A stretch of DNA of 64,000 bases from RGIG5612 sp017511185 (GCA_017511185.1 JAFWLF010000085.1:1-64000), one strand, 5' to 3'; shown: positions 9,244 to 16,793, counted from the first letter of the stretch. The notes: generated by a model from the sequence alone, not told the origin. Made by a program: numbers and translations.

Positions 9244-9311
9244 AGCACATAAATGTGCTTGATTTATATTTGAAGTGATGATATAGTATAGATGAGCACA
9301 AAAAAGTGCTC
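9244..9311 (+). promoter_or_regulatory. Operator-promoter region of the element
   Basis: Two palindromes, AGCACAT-AA-ATGTGCT (9244-9259) and GAGCAC-N6-GTGCTC (9294-9311), flank a promoter TTGATT (9259-9264), 17 bp, TATAGT (9282-9287) that reads towards the excisionase. The operators are centred 51 bp apart, and a half-site AAGTGCT lies at 9220. They are the natural targets of the divergently encoded XRE regulator, blocking the -35 and the initiation region. Confidence 0.7.
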
Positions 9312-9521
9312 AAATGCACCTTGAAAATTGAATACAGCATTTCGGATAGGGATATATTTTTTGGGGAAGCAGTCGCCATGACCTGTATCCAAGGAGATAC
9401 AGCGAGCGTGCCAAGAAAAATCATACGTCGGCGTGAGACTCGCGGATAGGAACTGGATCCGGAATGTGGAGAGCATGTTAACAAAGTTGTAGGTATTTAA
9501 TAATTGGAAGGAGAATTGAGG
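9312..9521 (+). other. Long structured leader of the xis-int operon
   Basis: About 210 nt between the transcription start and the excisionase ATG, without an obvious ORF. It contains short self-complementary segments such as TGTATC-N6-GATACA (around 9390) and several GC-rich tracts. I see no canonical U-tract terminator. It could be an untranslated regulatory leader or attenuator; no known RNA family is recognised. Confidence 0.35.
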
Positions 9522-9716
9522 ATGAATAACTACATGATGACTGCAGCTGAAGTTGCAGATGAATTAGGAGTATCGCGCAACTTCGCGTACAAAATCATCC
9601 GGGAATTAAATACGGAGCTGAAATCGCAGGGTTACGTAGTGATTTCCGGGAAAATCCCGCGAGCATTTTGGAAAACAAAATTTTATACGGGCAAAGAGGA
9701 AGTTCATGGCCGTTAA
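9522..9716 (+). CDS. xis: Excisionase-like small HTH protein
   Basis: A 64-residue protein with one HTH (MMTAAEVADELGVSRNFAYKIIRELN), of the MerR/excisionase-like type, that would direct integrase towards excision. The start at 9522 is supported by GAAGGAGAATTGAGG upstream. It overlaps the integrase start by 11 bp, which implies translational coupling. Identification rests on size, HTH and position before the integrase. Confidence 0.8.
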   Translation: MNNYMMTAAEVADELGVSRNFAYKIIRELNTELKSQGYVVISGKIPRAFWKTKFYTGKEEVHGR

Positions 9717-10776
9717 AAAGGAAAAGAATGGAACGTGGACTGTTTATTACTACTACAAAGACTGCGATGGGAAAAGGCATCATACAACGAAGCGAGGGTT
9801 TAAGACAAAGAAGGAAGCAGCAAAATGGGAAAATAAGGATAAGCTGCCGGCCTCCTGCCATATGTTTTTTTCAGAGTTTGTGGAGCTGTACAAAGAGGAT
9901 AAAAAACACGAACTAAAAGAGCGAACTATGATGATGAAAGATGATGTAACAAAAAAACACATCCTTCCCTTTTTCAGAAATATGAGGATGGACGAGATCA
10001 CTTCTCAGGATGTGATGAAATGGAAGAACCAGATAAAAGAAAAAGGGTATTCTTCCTCGTATGAGCGGACAATCGATAACCAGCTTTCAGCTTATTTCAA
10101 CCACGCAAGTGTGCACTATGGATTGCCGAATAATCCGTGCAAAAAGGTAAAGAAAATGGGTGCTTATAAAAACCGGAACGATTTTCTGACCTTTGAAGAG
10201 TATGAAAGATTTATTGCGATGTACGAGCCTGGTTCAAGGCAGCATGTCCTATTTAATACGCTGGCATTTACAGGAATGCGTTGCGGCGAATGTCTGGCTT
10301 TGACACCGGCAGATATAGATATTGCCAATCGGACGATATCTATAACCAAAACATATTACCGAAGGAATGGAATGGATTATATTACATCACCAAAGACAGA
10401 AGAATCAAACAGAATCATTCATATTCCGCAATTTCTTGCCGATGAGCTGCAGGATTATATGAATCGGATTTTTGGGTTGGAAAAGGATCAGCGGATATTT
10501 CCAATCGTCCACGAAGCGGTCCAGCACACGATGAAAAATATGTTGAAAAAAGCAGGAGTCAGGCATGTGCCGGTTCATTCCTGGAGGCATTTCTTTGCCA
10601 GTTATCTGATTTCGCTGGGGGTAGATGCGCTGACATTGAAAGAAATGTTGGGGCACAAGGACATCATAATCACATTGAATACGTATTCTCACTTGATGCC
10701 GAACAAACAGCAGGAGGTTGTAAACCTGCTAGATCAAAAAATGAAAGAGCAGAATGGAGAGGGGGATGAAAGATGA
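9706..10776 (+). CDS. int: Tyrosine recombinase / integrase
   Basis: The 356-residue phage-type integrase has an N-terminal AP2-like arm-binding domain (residues 1-55, VKKEKNGTWTVYYYY), a SAM-like core-binding domain (about 60-160) and a catalytic domain. The catalytic residues are visible: Arg in TGMRCGECLAL, the HxxR box in HSWRHFF, His in GHKD and the nucleophile Tyr in NTYSHL. It should recombine the tuf 3' end with the element attP. It starts inside xis and its end overlaps the next gene by 4 bp. Confidence 0.96.
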   Translation: MAVKKEKNGTWTVYYYYKDCDGKRHHTTKRGFKTKKEAAKWENKDKLPASCHMFFSEFVELYKEDKKHELKERTMMMKDDVTKKHILPFFRNMRMDEITSQDVMKWKNQIKEKGYSSSYERTIDNQLSAYFNHASVHYGLPNNPCKKVKKMGAYKNRNDFLTFEEYERFIAMYEPGSRQHVLFNTLAFTGMRCGECLALTPADIDIANRTISITKTYYRRNGMDYITSPKTEESNRIIHIPQFLADELQDYMNRIFGLEKDQRIFPIVHEAVQHTMKNMLKKAGVRHVPVHSWRHFFASYLISLGVDALTLKEMLGHKDIIITLNTYSHLMPNKQQEVVNLLDQKMKEQNGEGDER

Positions 10777-11873
10777 CCGATAAAAAACAAGTGCCCGCTC
10801 CGGAACTATCTGTTGGCGCAGATAAGGAGCAGACACCATCTGTTGATATGAAAATTATAACAACTGCAGACGCCGGATTCAACAACGAATTATATGCCGG
10901 ACTAAGGACTTTCACACTGGATGAAGCCCTGGACAGCTACTTTGAACCAAAAGAGCCGGTCATAGAAAACCTCCTGAACCCGGGGACCTATATCATGGCC
11001 GGAGCATCCAAGATTGGAAAATCATTCCTGATCGCTGAAATTGCGTTCCATGTCGCTACAGGAAAGGATCTTTGGGACGGACAGTATAAAACCCATCAGG
11101 GAGGCGTGCTCTACCTGGCGCTGGAAGATGATATCCAGAGGATACAGAACCGCTTTTCCAGGATGTTCGGAACAGAGGGCAGCGAAGTATTACATTTTGC
11201 GACAGCATCGAGAACAGTCGAGGAGGGCCTGGTCTTTCAGCTGATGGAGTATCTGAAGAAACATCCGGATACGAAACTGATCATCATCGATACGCTGCAG
11301 AAGATCCGCGGGCTTTCAAATGAGACCATCAGCTACAGCCGTGATTATGAAGTGATCACGCAGCTAAAGAACCTCAGCGACACCCACGATCTCTGCATCC
11401 TGATTGTGCATCATACGCGGAAGCAGGATGCAGACGACTGCTTTGAAAAGATCAGCGGGACGAACGGCCTGATGGGATGTGCGGATGGAGCGATGATCAT
11501 GAGCAGGAGAAGAGGGGATCCGAACGCGAAGCTGCAGATCACAGGAAGGGACCAGCAGGACCAGATCATAAACCTCGAGCAGGATCCGTCATCGCTCCTC
11601 TGGAAGTTCAAAAATGCGGATACGACGTTATGGGAAGAGCCTGATGATCCGGTGATCGAGAAGATATGCCGGCTCATCGAGACAGAAAAAAACTGGAGCG
11701 GGACAGCGTCTGATCTGATCATCAATGCAGGGCTTGACGGAATAGCACCGAATGCACTGACACGGAAACTGAATTCCAAAAGCGGGCCGATGTTCCGTGA
11801 AAAAGGAATCCGCTACATAAAAGAACGCAGCAGTACCAGCAGAGAAATCCGACTGGAACTTATGGAAGAATGA
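10773..11873 (+). CDS. RepA-like AAA ATPase (replicative helicase type)
   Basis: The 366-residue protein resembles the RSF1010 RepA/AAA_25 hexameric helicase family. Walker A is GASKIGKSF (about residue 73), Walker B is LIIIDTLQKIRG, followed by VHHTRK and SGTNGLMGCADGAMIM. It could support autonomous replication of the excised circle. Its ATGA start overlaps the integrase stop. A cluster of heptamer repeats begins at its stop codon. The C-terminal 80 residues look like a winged-helix extension. Confidence 0.88.
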   Translation: MTDKKQVPAPELSVGADKEQTPSVDMKIITTADAGFNNELYAGLRTFTLDEALDSYFEPKEPVIENLLNPGTYIMAGASKIGKSFLIAEIAFHVATGKDLWDGQYKTHQGGVLYLALEDDIQRIQNRFSRMFGTEGSEVLHFATASRTVEEGLVFQLMEYLKKHPDTKLIIIDTLQKIRGLSNETISYSRDYEVITQLKNLSDTHDLCILIVHHTRKQDADDCFEKISGTNGLMGCADGAMIMSRRRGDPNAKLQITGRDQQDQIINLEQDPSSLLWKFKNADTTLWEEPDDPVIEKICRLIETEKNWSGTASDLIINAGLDGIAPNALTRKLNSKSGPMFREKGIRYIKERSSTSREIRLELMEE

Positions 11874-11940
11874 CGATACATGACGGTAATGACGGTTTTA
11901 CCGGGCACGTAAATACCGTCATTATCGTCACAAACCGTCA
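11872..11940 (+). repeat. Cluster of TGACGGT heptamers (iteron-like)
   Basis: Six copies of TGACGGT or TGACGAT occur within 69 bp: direct at 11872, 11881 and 11890, and inverted at 11915, 11924 and 11934. TGACGGTAATGACGGT (11881-11896) is complementary to 11915-11930 at 15 of 16 positions, so the region also forms a hairpin. Position directly after the RepA-like gene suggests an origin or RepA binding site; an operator or attenuator for the downstream gene is the alternative. Confidence 0.55.
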
Positions 11941-11955
11941 CAGGAAGGAGATCGA

Positions 11956-12240
11956 ATGGGAAAAAATATCATGATCCCGGAGGGATTGTTTACCACATTA
12001 TATAAATGTTTTGTGATCGATTCCGATCATAAATGTGAGACCTGCAGCGGGTGTGCCGAAGTGAAGCGGCAGCTGGAAGAGAAGGGCGAGAAGATCTACC
12101 AGCATGATCTTTATTCGAAAAGCAAAGCAGCCGCTTCCCTTTCGGAAAGAGAGACCGCACGGCAGAAATACCTGGACGAGCGCGGAATCCTTCCGGAGTT
12201 CCGCTACGCCAGGCACGCATTTCCTGCTGATGATCATTAA
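11956..12240 (+). CDS. Hypothetical small protein of the mobile element
   Basis: A 94-residue protein with a short cysteine motif CETCSGC (residues about 29-34) and a charged helical middle (EVKRQLEEKGEK...). GGAAGGAG precedes the ATG by a normal distance. It lies between the RepA-like gene and the candidate oriT. I do not recognise a family. The cysteines could bind metal, and a role in replication or mobilization is only suggested by position. Confidence 0.6.
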   Translation: MGKNIMIPEGLFTTLYKCFVIDSDHKCETCSGCAEVKRQLEEKGEKIYQHDLYSKSKAAASLSERETARQKYLDERGILPEFRYARHAFPADDH

Positions 12241-12500
12241 CACCGGTGTGACACACCGGCGTCAATATCACCAGCGCGGCAATGCTATTTCCGCCTGAAT
12301 CAGCCAAACGGACAGTCACCTTCTGCGATCCGTTCCGATAAGGAACGCACCGCATCCGATGACAGCCCGCCAGGCTGATGCCAAGGGCTGTCTCTCTTGC
12401 AAGCTCCCTGATTTGATATCACTTTCGTGAATCAATCAGTCGCTTGCAGGGGAACGCTGCGCTTTCCCTCTGGACCCTTTGGCATCCTTTCTCAAAACAC
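12241..12500 (+). other. Candidate oriT region with several inverted repeats
   Basis: This 260-bp non-coding stretch upstream of mobC contains a near-perfect palindrome CCGGTGTG-A-CACACCGG (12243-12259), an 8-bp inverted repeat GACAGCCC/GGGCTGTC (12361-12368 and 12385-12392), and a long interrupted stem with TGCAAGC/GCTTGCA (12398-12404 and 12442-12448) enclosing CTGATTTGAT/ATCAATCAG. Clustered inverted repeats next to mobC and the relaxase are typical of transfer origins. The nick site cannot be placed from sequence alone. Confidence 0.5.
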
Positions 12501-12533
12501 GTGCCGCCATCAATGGCAGCGGCACATTTTTTT
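12501..12533 (+). terminator. Hairpin terminator before mobC
   Basis: GTGCCGC/GCGGCAC stem (12501-12507 and 12519-12525) with an 11-nt loop is followed by A and seven T. The mobC ribosome binding site starts three bases later, so it may also act as a leader attenuator. Confidence 0.75.
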
Positions 12534-12550
12534 CGAAAGGAGTTGATCGC

Positions 12551-12877
12551 TTGAATAAGAGCAGACCGAACCCGATCCTTTTCCGGCTGAACGATCCGGA
12601 AAAGGATCGGTTCCGGGATAAAGTAGCGCGATCAGGCTTGACCCAGCAGGACTATATTAAAAAGTGCGTGCTGGACAAGCCGGTCATTTCCCTGGACCGC
12701 GCGGAGCTGCACAGGATCATGGTGGAACTCTCGCGTCAGGGAAACAACCTGAACCAGATCGCCCGCGTCCTGAACGAACGTGGTGACCTGGTCCATGAAA
12801 ATGAAATATCAGAAATGAAGGGAGAGTTAGAAAATACATGGCAACAATTAAGGCAGTTAATTCACACGCTAGCATAG
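12551..12877 (+). CDS. mobC: MobC-like relaxosome accessory protein
   Basis: A 108-residue DNA-binding auxiliary protein. The N-terminal RPNPILFRLNDPEKDRFRDK is a ribbon-helix-helix-like start, and the central LSRQGNNLNQIARVLNE is the hallmark of the MobC family (PF05713-like). The start is TTG at 12551, eight bases after AAAGGAG; this fits better than the upstream ATG, which has no ribosome binding site and lies in the terminator. The gene overlaps the relaxase start by 40 bp. It would help the relaxase load at oriT. Confidence 0.87.
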   Translation: MNKSRPNPILFRLNDPEKDRFRDKVARSGLTQQDYIKKCVLDKPVISLDRAELHRIMVELSRQGNNLNQIARVLNERGDLVHENEISEMKGELENTWQQLRQLIHTLA

Positions 12878-13959
12878 GCCGGGCAGTGAAGTATGTAATG
12901 CAGGATGCCAAGAGATATGCTCCGGAGGGCGACACCCCGGAGCAGTCCCTGGCAGACGGGATCAACTGTTTCCCTGACAGGGCGATGGAGCAGATGATGC
13001 TGACAAAAAGGTTATGGGAGAAAACCGGCGGAAGGACCTATAAACATTTCACACAGAATTTCGCGCCGGGTGAAAGCACGCCGGAAGAAGCACACCGGAT
13101 CGGGCTGGAGCTGGCAAAGCGGATGGAGGCATGGAAAGGATTTGAAGTCCTGGTCGTGACCCATACGGACAAGCATTACTGGCATAACCATTTCATCGTG
13201 AATTCCGTCAATATCGATGACGGCCATAAATTCCAGTGGAAAAAACATGACCTGGAAGAGATGAAGCGGATCAATGATGAACTGTGCATGGAGCATGGTC
13301 TGTCCGTGCCGGAAAAAGGAAAGACTTATGACGGCAGGGAGCGCACCGAAGCAACGACCTACAGCCGGACCTTTTATGAAAACTTCCTGAAGGAAAACGC
13401 TGCGGGGAAGGATACGGATTCCTACATTTTCAACATCGCGGTCGAGGCCATGCACGCAAGGGCCATAGCGAAAGACAAAGACGAATTCATAAGACTGATG
13501 GCAGAAAAGGATATCGTGGTCAGATGGGAGGATAGCCGGAAATACATTACTTTCACGGATCTGATACGACAGCAGAACGGGGAAAAGAAATGCGGGATCC
13601 GGAACAATAAACTGGAACAGTACTTCCACGTACCGTTCGGGAAGGAGGCATTACAGAATGGATTTGATGAAAACCGTAACAGAGACATCGCAGAACACGC
13701 CGGACGCGAAAGAACAGCTGCACAGACTGAACGAGCAGAAAAAGCTGGATCTGGAGAACAGCCTGCTGAAGGAAGCGTTGGCAGAGTCGAGCGGGAGGTT
13801 CGAGAGATCGCTGAAGGAGTTAAAGGACTTACAGGAGAAAAGCGCGGAGCAGGATCACCAGACAATCGAAGCAATCCGGGAGAGCGTGGAACAGCTCCTG
13901 GCAGACAGAGAGATACTCGGAAGAGAAATGTCCAAAGAGATCGGGAACTTACGCGCTGA
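12838..13959 (+). CDS. mobA: MobA/VirD2-type relaxase
   Basis: A 373-residue relaxase that nicks oriT and pilots the strand through a conjugation pore. The N-terminus starts MATIKAVNSHASIGRAVKYV. The histidine triad lies in VVTHTDKHYWHNHFIVNSVN (residues about 103-122), the 3H metal site of MOBP/MOBV-like enzymes. The catalytic Tyr is probably Y19 or Y26, which is uncertain. The C-terminal 100 residues are low-complexity, highly charged (E, R, G) and share their DNA with the next gene in another frame, which explains the unusual composition. Confidence 0.92.
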   Translation: MATIKAVNSHASIGRAVKYVMQDAKRYAPEGDTPEQSLADGINCFPDRAMEQMMLTKRLWEKTGGRTYKHFTQNFAPGESTPEEAHRIGLELAKRMEAWKGFEVLVVTHTDKHYWHNHFIVNSVNIDDGHKFQWKKHDLEEMKRINDELCMEHGLSVPEKGKTYDGRERTEATTYSRTFYENFLKENAAGKDTDSYIFNIAVEAMHARAIAKDKDEFIRLMAEKDIVVRWEDSRKYITFTDLIRQQNGEKKCGIRNNKLEQYFHVPFGKEALQNGFDENRNRDIAEHAGRERTAAQTERAEKAGSGEQPAEGSVGRVEREVREIAEGVKGLTGEKRGAGSPDNRSNPGERGTAPGRQRDTRKRNVQRDRELTR

Positions 13960-14215
13960 CCTGCAGAAGGAGACCATCAATAAAGTGGAAAGCATCTGGC
14001 GGGATTACCAGCTGGGGATTGAGCAGACGTTTACCAGCATCATCCGGAAAGAGGAACTGGCAAATGACCGTCTGAAAAAACAGGCCGATGAAGTGGAGCA
14101 GGCAAGACACCGGCTGTTCCGGTTCGACGGTGTGAAGCACGTCCTGTTCTGGATTGGCATGGCTGCAAATATCATAACGTGCGTTATTCTATTGTTGGAA
14201 CGGATAATGAACTAA
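13658..14215 (+). CDS. Coiled-coil membrane protein overlapping the relaxase (MobB-like position)
   Basis: The 185-residue protein is mostly a charged coiled coil (residues about 15-150) with one C-terminal transmembrane helix (HVLFWIGMAANIITCVILLL). The ATG at 13658 has a strong AAGGAGG nine bases upstream (13642-13648) inside the relaxase gene, and 302 bp are read in two frames. In position it parallels mobB of RSF1010-type plasmids, which overlaps mobA and promotes mobilization at the membrane. The homology is inferred from architecture, not recognised motifs. Confidence 0.8.
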   Translation: MDLMKTVTETSQNTPDAKEQLHRLNEQKKLDLENSLLKEALAESSGRFERSLKELKDLQEKSAEQDHQTIEAIRESVEQLLADREILGREMSKEIGNLRADLQKETINKVESIWRDYQLGIEQTFTSIIRKEELANDRLKKQADEVEQARHRLFRFDGVKHVLFWIGMAANIITCVILLLERIMN

Positions 14216-14241
14216 TGGTCTATATCGATAAGCGATAATGA

Positions 14242-14270
14242 TTGACTACTAGTGGACATAATTGTAATAT
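14242..14270 (+). promoter_or_regulatory. Promoter for the cargo operon of the tuf element
   Basis: TTGACT (14242-14247), 17 bp, TAATAT (14265-14270), about 75 bp upstream of the first secreted cargo gene. Confidence 0.6.
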
Positions 14271-14346
14271 CAAAATGTAAATATTATACTTCTTAGGCTT
14301 GACTTGAAAGTGCAGTTTTATTTCTGGAAAGAGCAGGGAAGCAGAT

Positions 14347-15387
14347 ATGAAAAATCGAAAATGGATTTTAAAGTGGGGACATGTGGCTTTATTGCTCATG
14401 TTCTTTTTGCTTGTCATAGGCAACATTCATCCTATAACCAGTTATGCGGATCCACCTGCACAGATCGAAGGAGAATGGATCCAGTCATCAAATGGCAGAT
14501 GGTGGTACCGCCATACGGACGGGTCATACACGAGCGATGGCTGGGAATATATCAACGGCTATTGGTACCATTTTGATTCTGACGGATGGATGCAGACCGG
14601 ATGGCTACAGGTAAATTCGACTTGGTATTACCTAAGCTCAAGTGGAGCCATGGTTACAGGCTGGCAGTATATCAATAATTACTGGTATTACTTCTCAACA
14701 AGTGGTTCGATGTGTACTGGTTGGTTAAAAGTGAATAATGTTTGGTATTATTTGTATCCTAATGGAACGATGTGCACTGGCTGGGAATATATCAATGGAA
14801 GTTGGTATTATTTTAATGATTCAGGTGCGATGCGGACAGATGATTTATATACCTCATTACGTATATATTCATTTGATGAAGCTGGACACTGGATTTCTAC
14901 ACGTTTGCGGGTAACTAGACAGCAACAGCAAAAGTCATGTTGGTGCTGGGCAGCTTCTGCAGTGATGGTAGGCCGTTTTAACACCGACAGCACAAAGACA
15001 CAATCCGAGGTGGTTTATCATATAAAGCATAGTTATGATGATGCTACAGGCGAAGATTGGGAAGCCAACTATGCTCTGTACTATGCTTCTGATTTTACCA
15101 AATTTGGAACAATAACGGATATCGGTGATTTCCCTTATAGTACAGCAGTAGCTAATATAGATGACGATAAGCCGTTTATAGTAAAAATGCTTTGGAATTC
15201 CGGAAATGCGCACATGGTTGCAGGCGCTGGCTATAGAATCACAGATAGTGCAATCTATCTTATTGATCCAGCATCGAATTGTTCATTCGGATTTTATAAG
15301 TATTCAAAATTAAGACAAGGTACATCTATTCAGTCTGGAACAGGTAAATGGATCATGGCGATTTGTTATAGTTTAATAGGAGAATAA
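14347..15387 (+). CDS. Secreted choline-binding-repeat protein with C39-like cysteine peptidase domain
   Basis: The 346-residue protein has a signal peptide (residues 1-37, cleavage near SYA-DPP). About five cell-wall-binding repeats follow (residues about 45-165; pattern GW-YINGYWYYF-GxMxTGW), known to bind choline or other wall ligands. The C-terminal papain-like domain has the motif SCWCWAASAVMV with probable nucleophile C200, general base H289 (NAHMVAG) and D307 (YLIDP). The bound enzyme would act at the cell surface; the substrate is unknown. It is cargo of the tuf element, with the next gene 1 bp downstream. A damaged relative of the peptidase domain is at 58256-58690 in the guaA island. 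Confidence 0.85.
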   Translation: MKNRKWILKWGHVALLLMFFLLVIGNIHPITSYADPPAQIEGEWIQSSNGRWWYRHTDGSYTSDGWEYINGYWYHFDSDGWMQTGWLQVNSTWYYLSSSGAMVTGWQYINNYWYYFSTSGSMCTGWLKVNNVWYYLYPNGTMCTGWEYINGSWYYFNDSGAMRTDDLYTSLRIYSFDEAGHWISTRLRVTRQQQQKSCWCWAASAVMVGRFNTDSTKTQSEVVYHIKHSYDDATGEDWEANYALYYASDFTKFGTITDIGDFPYSTAVANIDDDKPFIVKMLWNSGNAHMVAGAGYRITDSAIYLIDPASNCSFGFYKYSKLRQGTSIQSGTGKWIMAICYSLIGE

Positions 15388-15388
15388 A

Positions 15389-16324
15389 ATGAAAAAAAGC
15401 TTTTGTGTGTTAGTAATCATTGTCGGATGTCTTTTTTTTAGTTACACTGCCTTTGCTTCCGATAATGTATTTGTTGGTATGGAAACTGTGGAGGAGGTCC
15501 TCGTTGATTATGACAGGATTGTTTTAGGAATCAATCTGGGGGTATATAAAGATGGAGATATGACAGAAGAAGATTTGGACTTCAGCAGAGTTCAAAAAAT
15601 ATTTATTGATACCCTTCCAGATATTTTTAACGATGATAATACAAGCGCGGATACTTTGAAATGCTTTCTCGATAATTCTAATTATGTGTATTATATGCCT
15701 ATTAACCGACAACATGAATCGCTTTTTTTAACAATAGCAAAAGGGTTGGAAGTTACGGAAGAAGATTATAAATACTTTGAAGAAATAAAAATGACAGATG
15801 AAGAAATAGCTGAGGCAGAAGAAGATGCAGGACATTGGATTGTAACAGAGGTAGGCCTTTACGATGAACAGCGGGATTCCTCTATGGACTATATGGGCTT
15901 AATGGAAAGTTATTTAGAATACAAAGATATCCATAATGCAGAAGTCTATTTTGTAAGTAATATCAATCCGAAATCCATGATCACAGGAGTTGTGTTTACA
16001 GGAAAACAGACGGAGTCTGGTGAGGATGAAATTATTTTCGTAGCCGTTGATACGCTCCAATATGATGGGCTAGGAAATCTGATTTCGATTGAAAAAAATG
16101 AATTGGAAGATGATGGCGATTATGAAATTGAAGATGCAGAATATACGTTAGAAGAGTTACGAGAATTGAATAAAGATAATAAATTGGATTCGGGGTTATC
16201 AGGAGGCGGTGGAGGCGGTGCTGGCAAATCAATTAATTTTGGGCTCTATATTGTGATTATTGTTGGATTTATAGTGCTCGTTGGAATTATTGTAGTTCTT
16301 GCCAAAAAGCTGGTCCGAAGATAA
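15389..16324 (+). CDS. Exported membrane-anchored protein of unknown function (element cargo)
   Basis: The 311-residue protein has a signal peptide (residues 1-23, TAFA-SDN), a large acidic extracytoplasmic domain, a poly-glycine linker (about residues 270-277) and a C-terminal transmembrane helix (YIVIIVGFIVLVGIIVVLA) with a basic tail (KKLVRR). It starts one base after the upstream stop with AGGAGA overlapping the stop, so it is translationally coupled to the surface peptidase. I recognise no family. It could be a partner, substrate or immunity protein for that peptidase; this is inference from coupling only. Confidence 0.7.
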   Translation: MKKSFCVLVIIVGCLFFSYTAFASDNVFVGMETVEEVLVDYDRIVLGINLGVYKDGDMTEEDLDFSRVQKIFIDTLPDIFNDDNTSADTLKCFLDNSNYVYYMPINRQHESLFLTIAKGLEVTEEDYKYFEEIKMTDEEIAEAEEDAGHWIVTEVGLYDEQRDSSMDYMGLMESYLEYKDIHNAEVYFVSNINPKSMITGVVFTGKQTESGEDEIIFVAVDTLQYDGLGNLISIEKNELEDDGDYEIEDAEYTLEELRELNKDNKLDSGLSGGGGGGAGKSINFGLYIVIIVGFIVLVGIIVVLAKKLVRR

Positions 16325-16446
16325 AAAGCATTTTTAGTTTTGCTTACAGGAAAAATCCGGTCAGGCTAAAGTGAAAGTAGTGTTGTTAATTAATAATTGA
16401 TAAAAAACGTCTTTTAATTGTGAAATTTCGCCGTGAATAAAAGAAC

Positions 16447-16465
16447 TGACGACACCTTGACGACA
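16447..16465 (+). promoter_or_regulatory. Candidate right arm-type integrase binding site
   Basis: TGACGACACCTTGACGACA matches the left-end tandem at 8126-8144 with one mismatch. It is about 100 bp inside the right attachment repeat. Confidence 0.55.
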
Positions 16466-16563
16466 AAAATATAAAAACTAAAAAAATCGGAATGATACAA
16501 AAACAAAACAGCTTTTAAATTATACTGTTCGGTATAGGAATTATATAGAAAAAGCCCGCCTCT

Positions 16564-16672
16564 TATCCGTGAAGGTGGACGTACAGTTGGTTCAGGCAAA
16601 GTTGCTACAATTATTGAGTAATCAATAACAAAGCTAATAAAATCAAGGCTTCCCGAGAGATCGGGAAGCCTT
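16564..16672 (+). repeat. Right 109-bp direct repeat (attR) with tuf 3'-end fragment
   Basis: This duplicate of 7981-8089 encodes the last 19 codons of EF-Tu (IREGGRTVGSGKVATIIE, stop) and the terminator hairpin (stem 16645-16655/16662-16672 followed by TTTT). It has no start codon or upstream tuf sequence and is not a gene. It marks the element-host junction; the chromosome resumes with the tRNA-Ala gene seven bases later. Confidence 0.9.
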
Positions 16673-16678
16673 TTTTCA

Positions 16679-16751
16679 TGGAGCATACGGGACTTGAACC
16701 CGTGGCCTCCACACTGCCAGTGTGGCGCGCTCCCAACTGCGCTAATGCCCC
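16679..16751 (-). tRNA. tRNA-Ala (anticodon GGC)
   Basis: On the minus strand the 73-nt sequence begins GGGGCATTAGCGCAG and folds as a cloverleaf. The acceptor stem is GGGGCAT/ATGCTCC with one G-U pair, the anticodon stem is CCACA/TGTGG with loop CTGGCAG (anticodon GGC), the T arm is ACGGG-TTCAAGT-CCCGT, and the discriminator base is A. CCA is not encoded. It is convergent with tuf and would have been its immediate downstream neighbour before the element inserted. Confidence 0.95.
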
Positions 16752-16764
16752 TTAATTCTTTGCC

Positions 16765-16793
16765 ATTATAACTGCTTCCGGATTTCATGACAA
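16765..16793 (-). promoter_or_regulatory. Promoter of tRNA-Ala
   Basis: On the minus strand TTGTCA (16788-16793), 17-bp spacer, TATAAT (16765-16770), ending 13 bp before the tRNA 5' end. Confidence 0.8.

Larger units (their letters stand above)
8090..16563 (+). mobile_element. Integrative mobilizable element inserted at the 3' end of tuf
   Basis: The element is about 8.5 kb between the two 109-bp repeats. Gene order is XRE repressor (minus strand), operator/promoter region, excisionase, tyrosine integrase, RepA-like ATPase, small protein, candidate oriT, MobC, relaxase, coiled-coil membrane protein, then two secreted cargo genes. There is no type IV secretion system and no coupling protein, so it would need a helper conjugative element: an IME rather than an ICE. 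The mobilization and replication genes have host-like GC content, while the repressor and cargo genes are visibly AT-rich. The right end abuts a tRNA-Ala gene that presumably lay directly downstream of tuf before integration. Confidence 0.88.
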
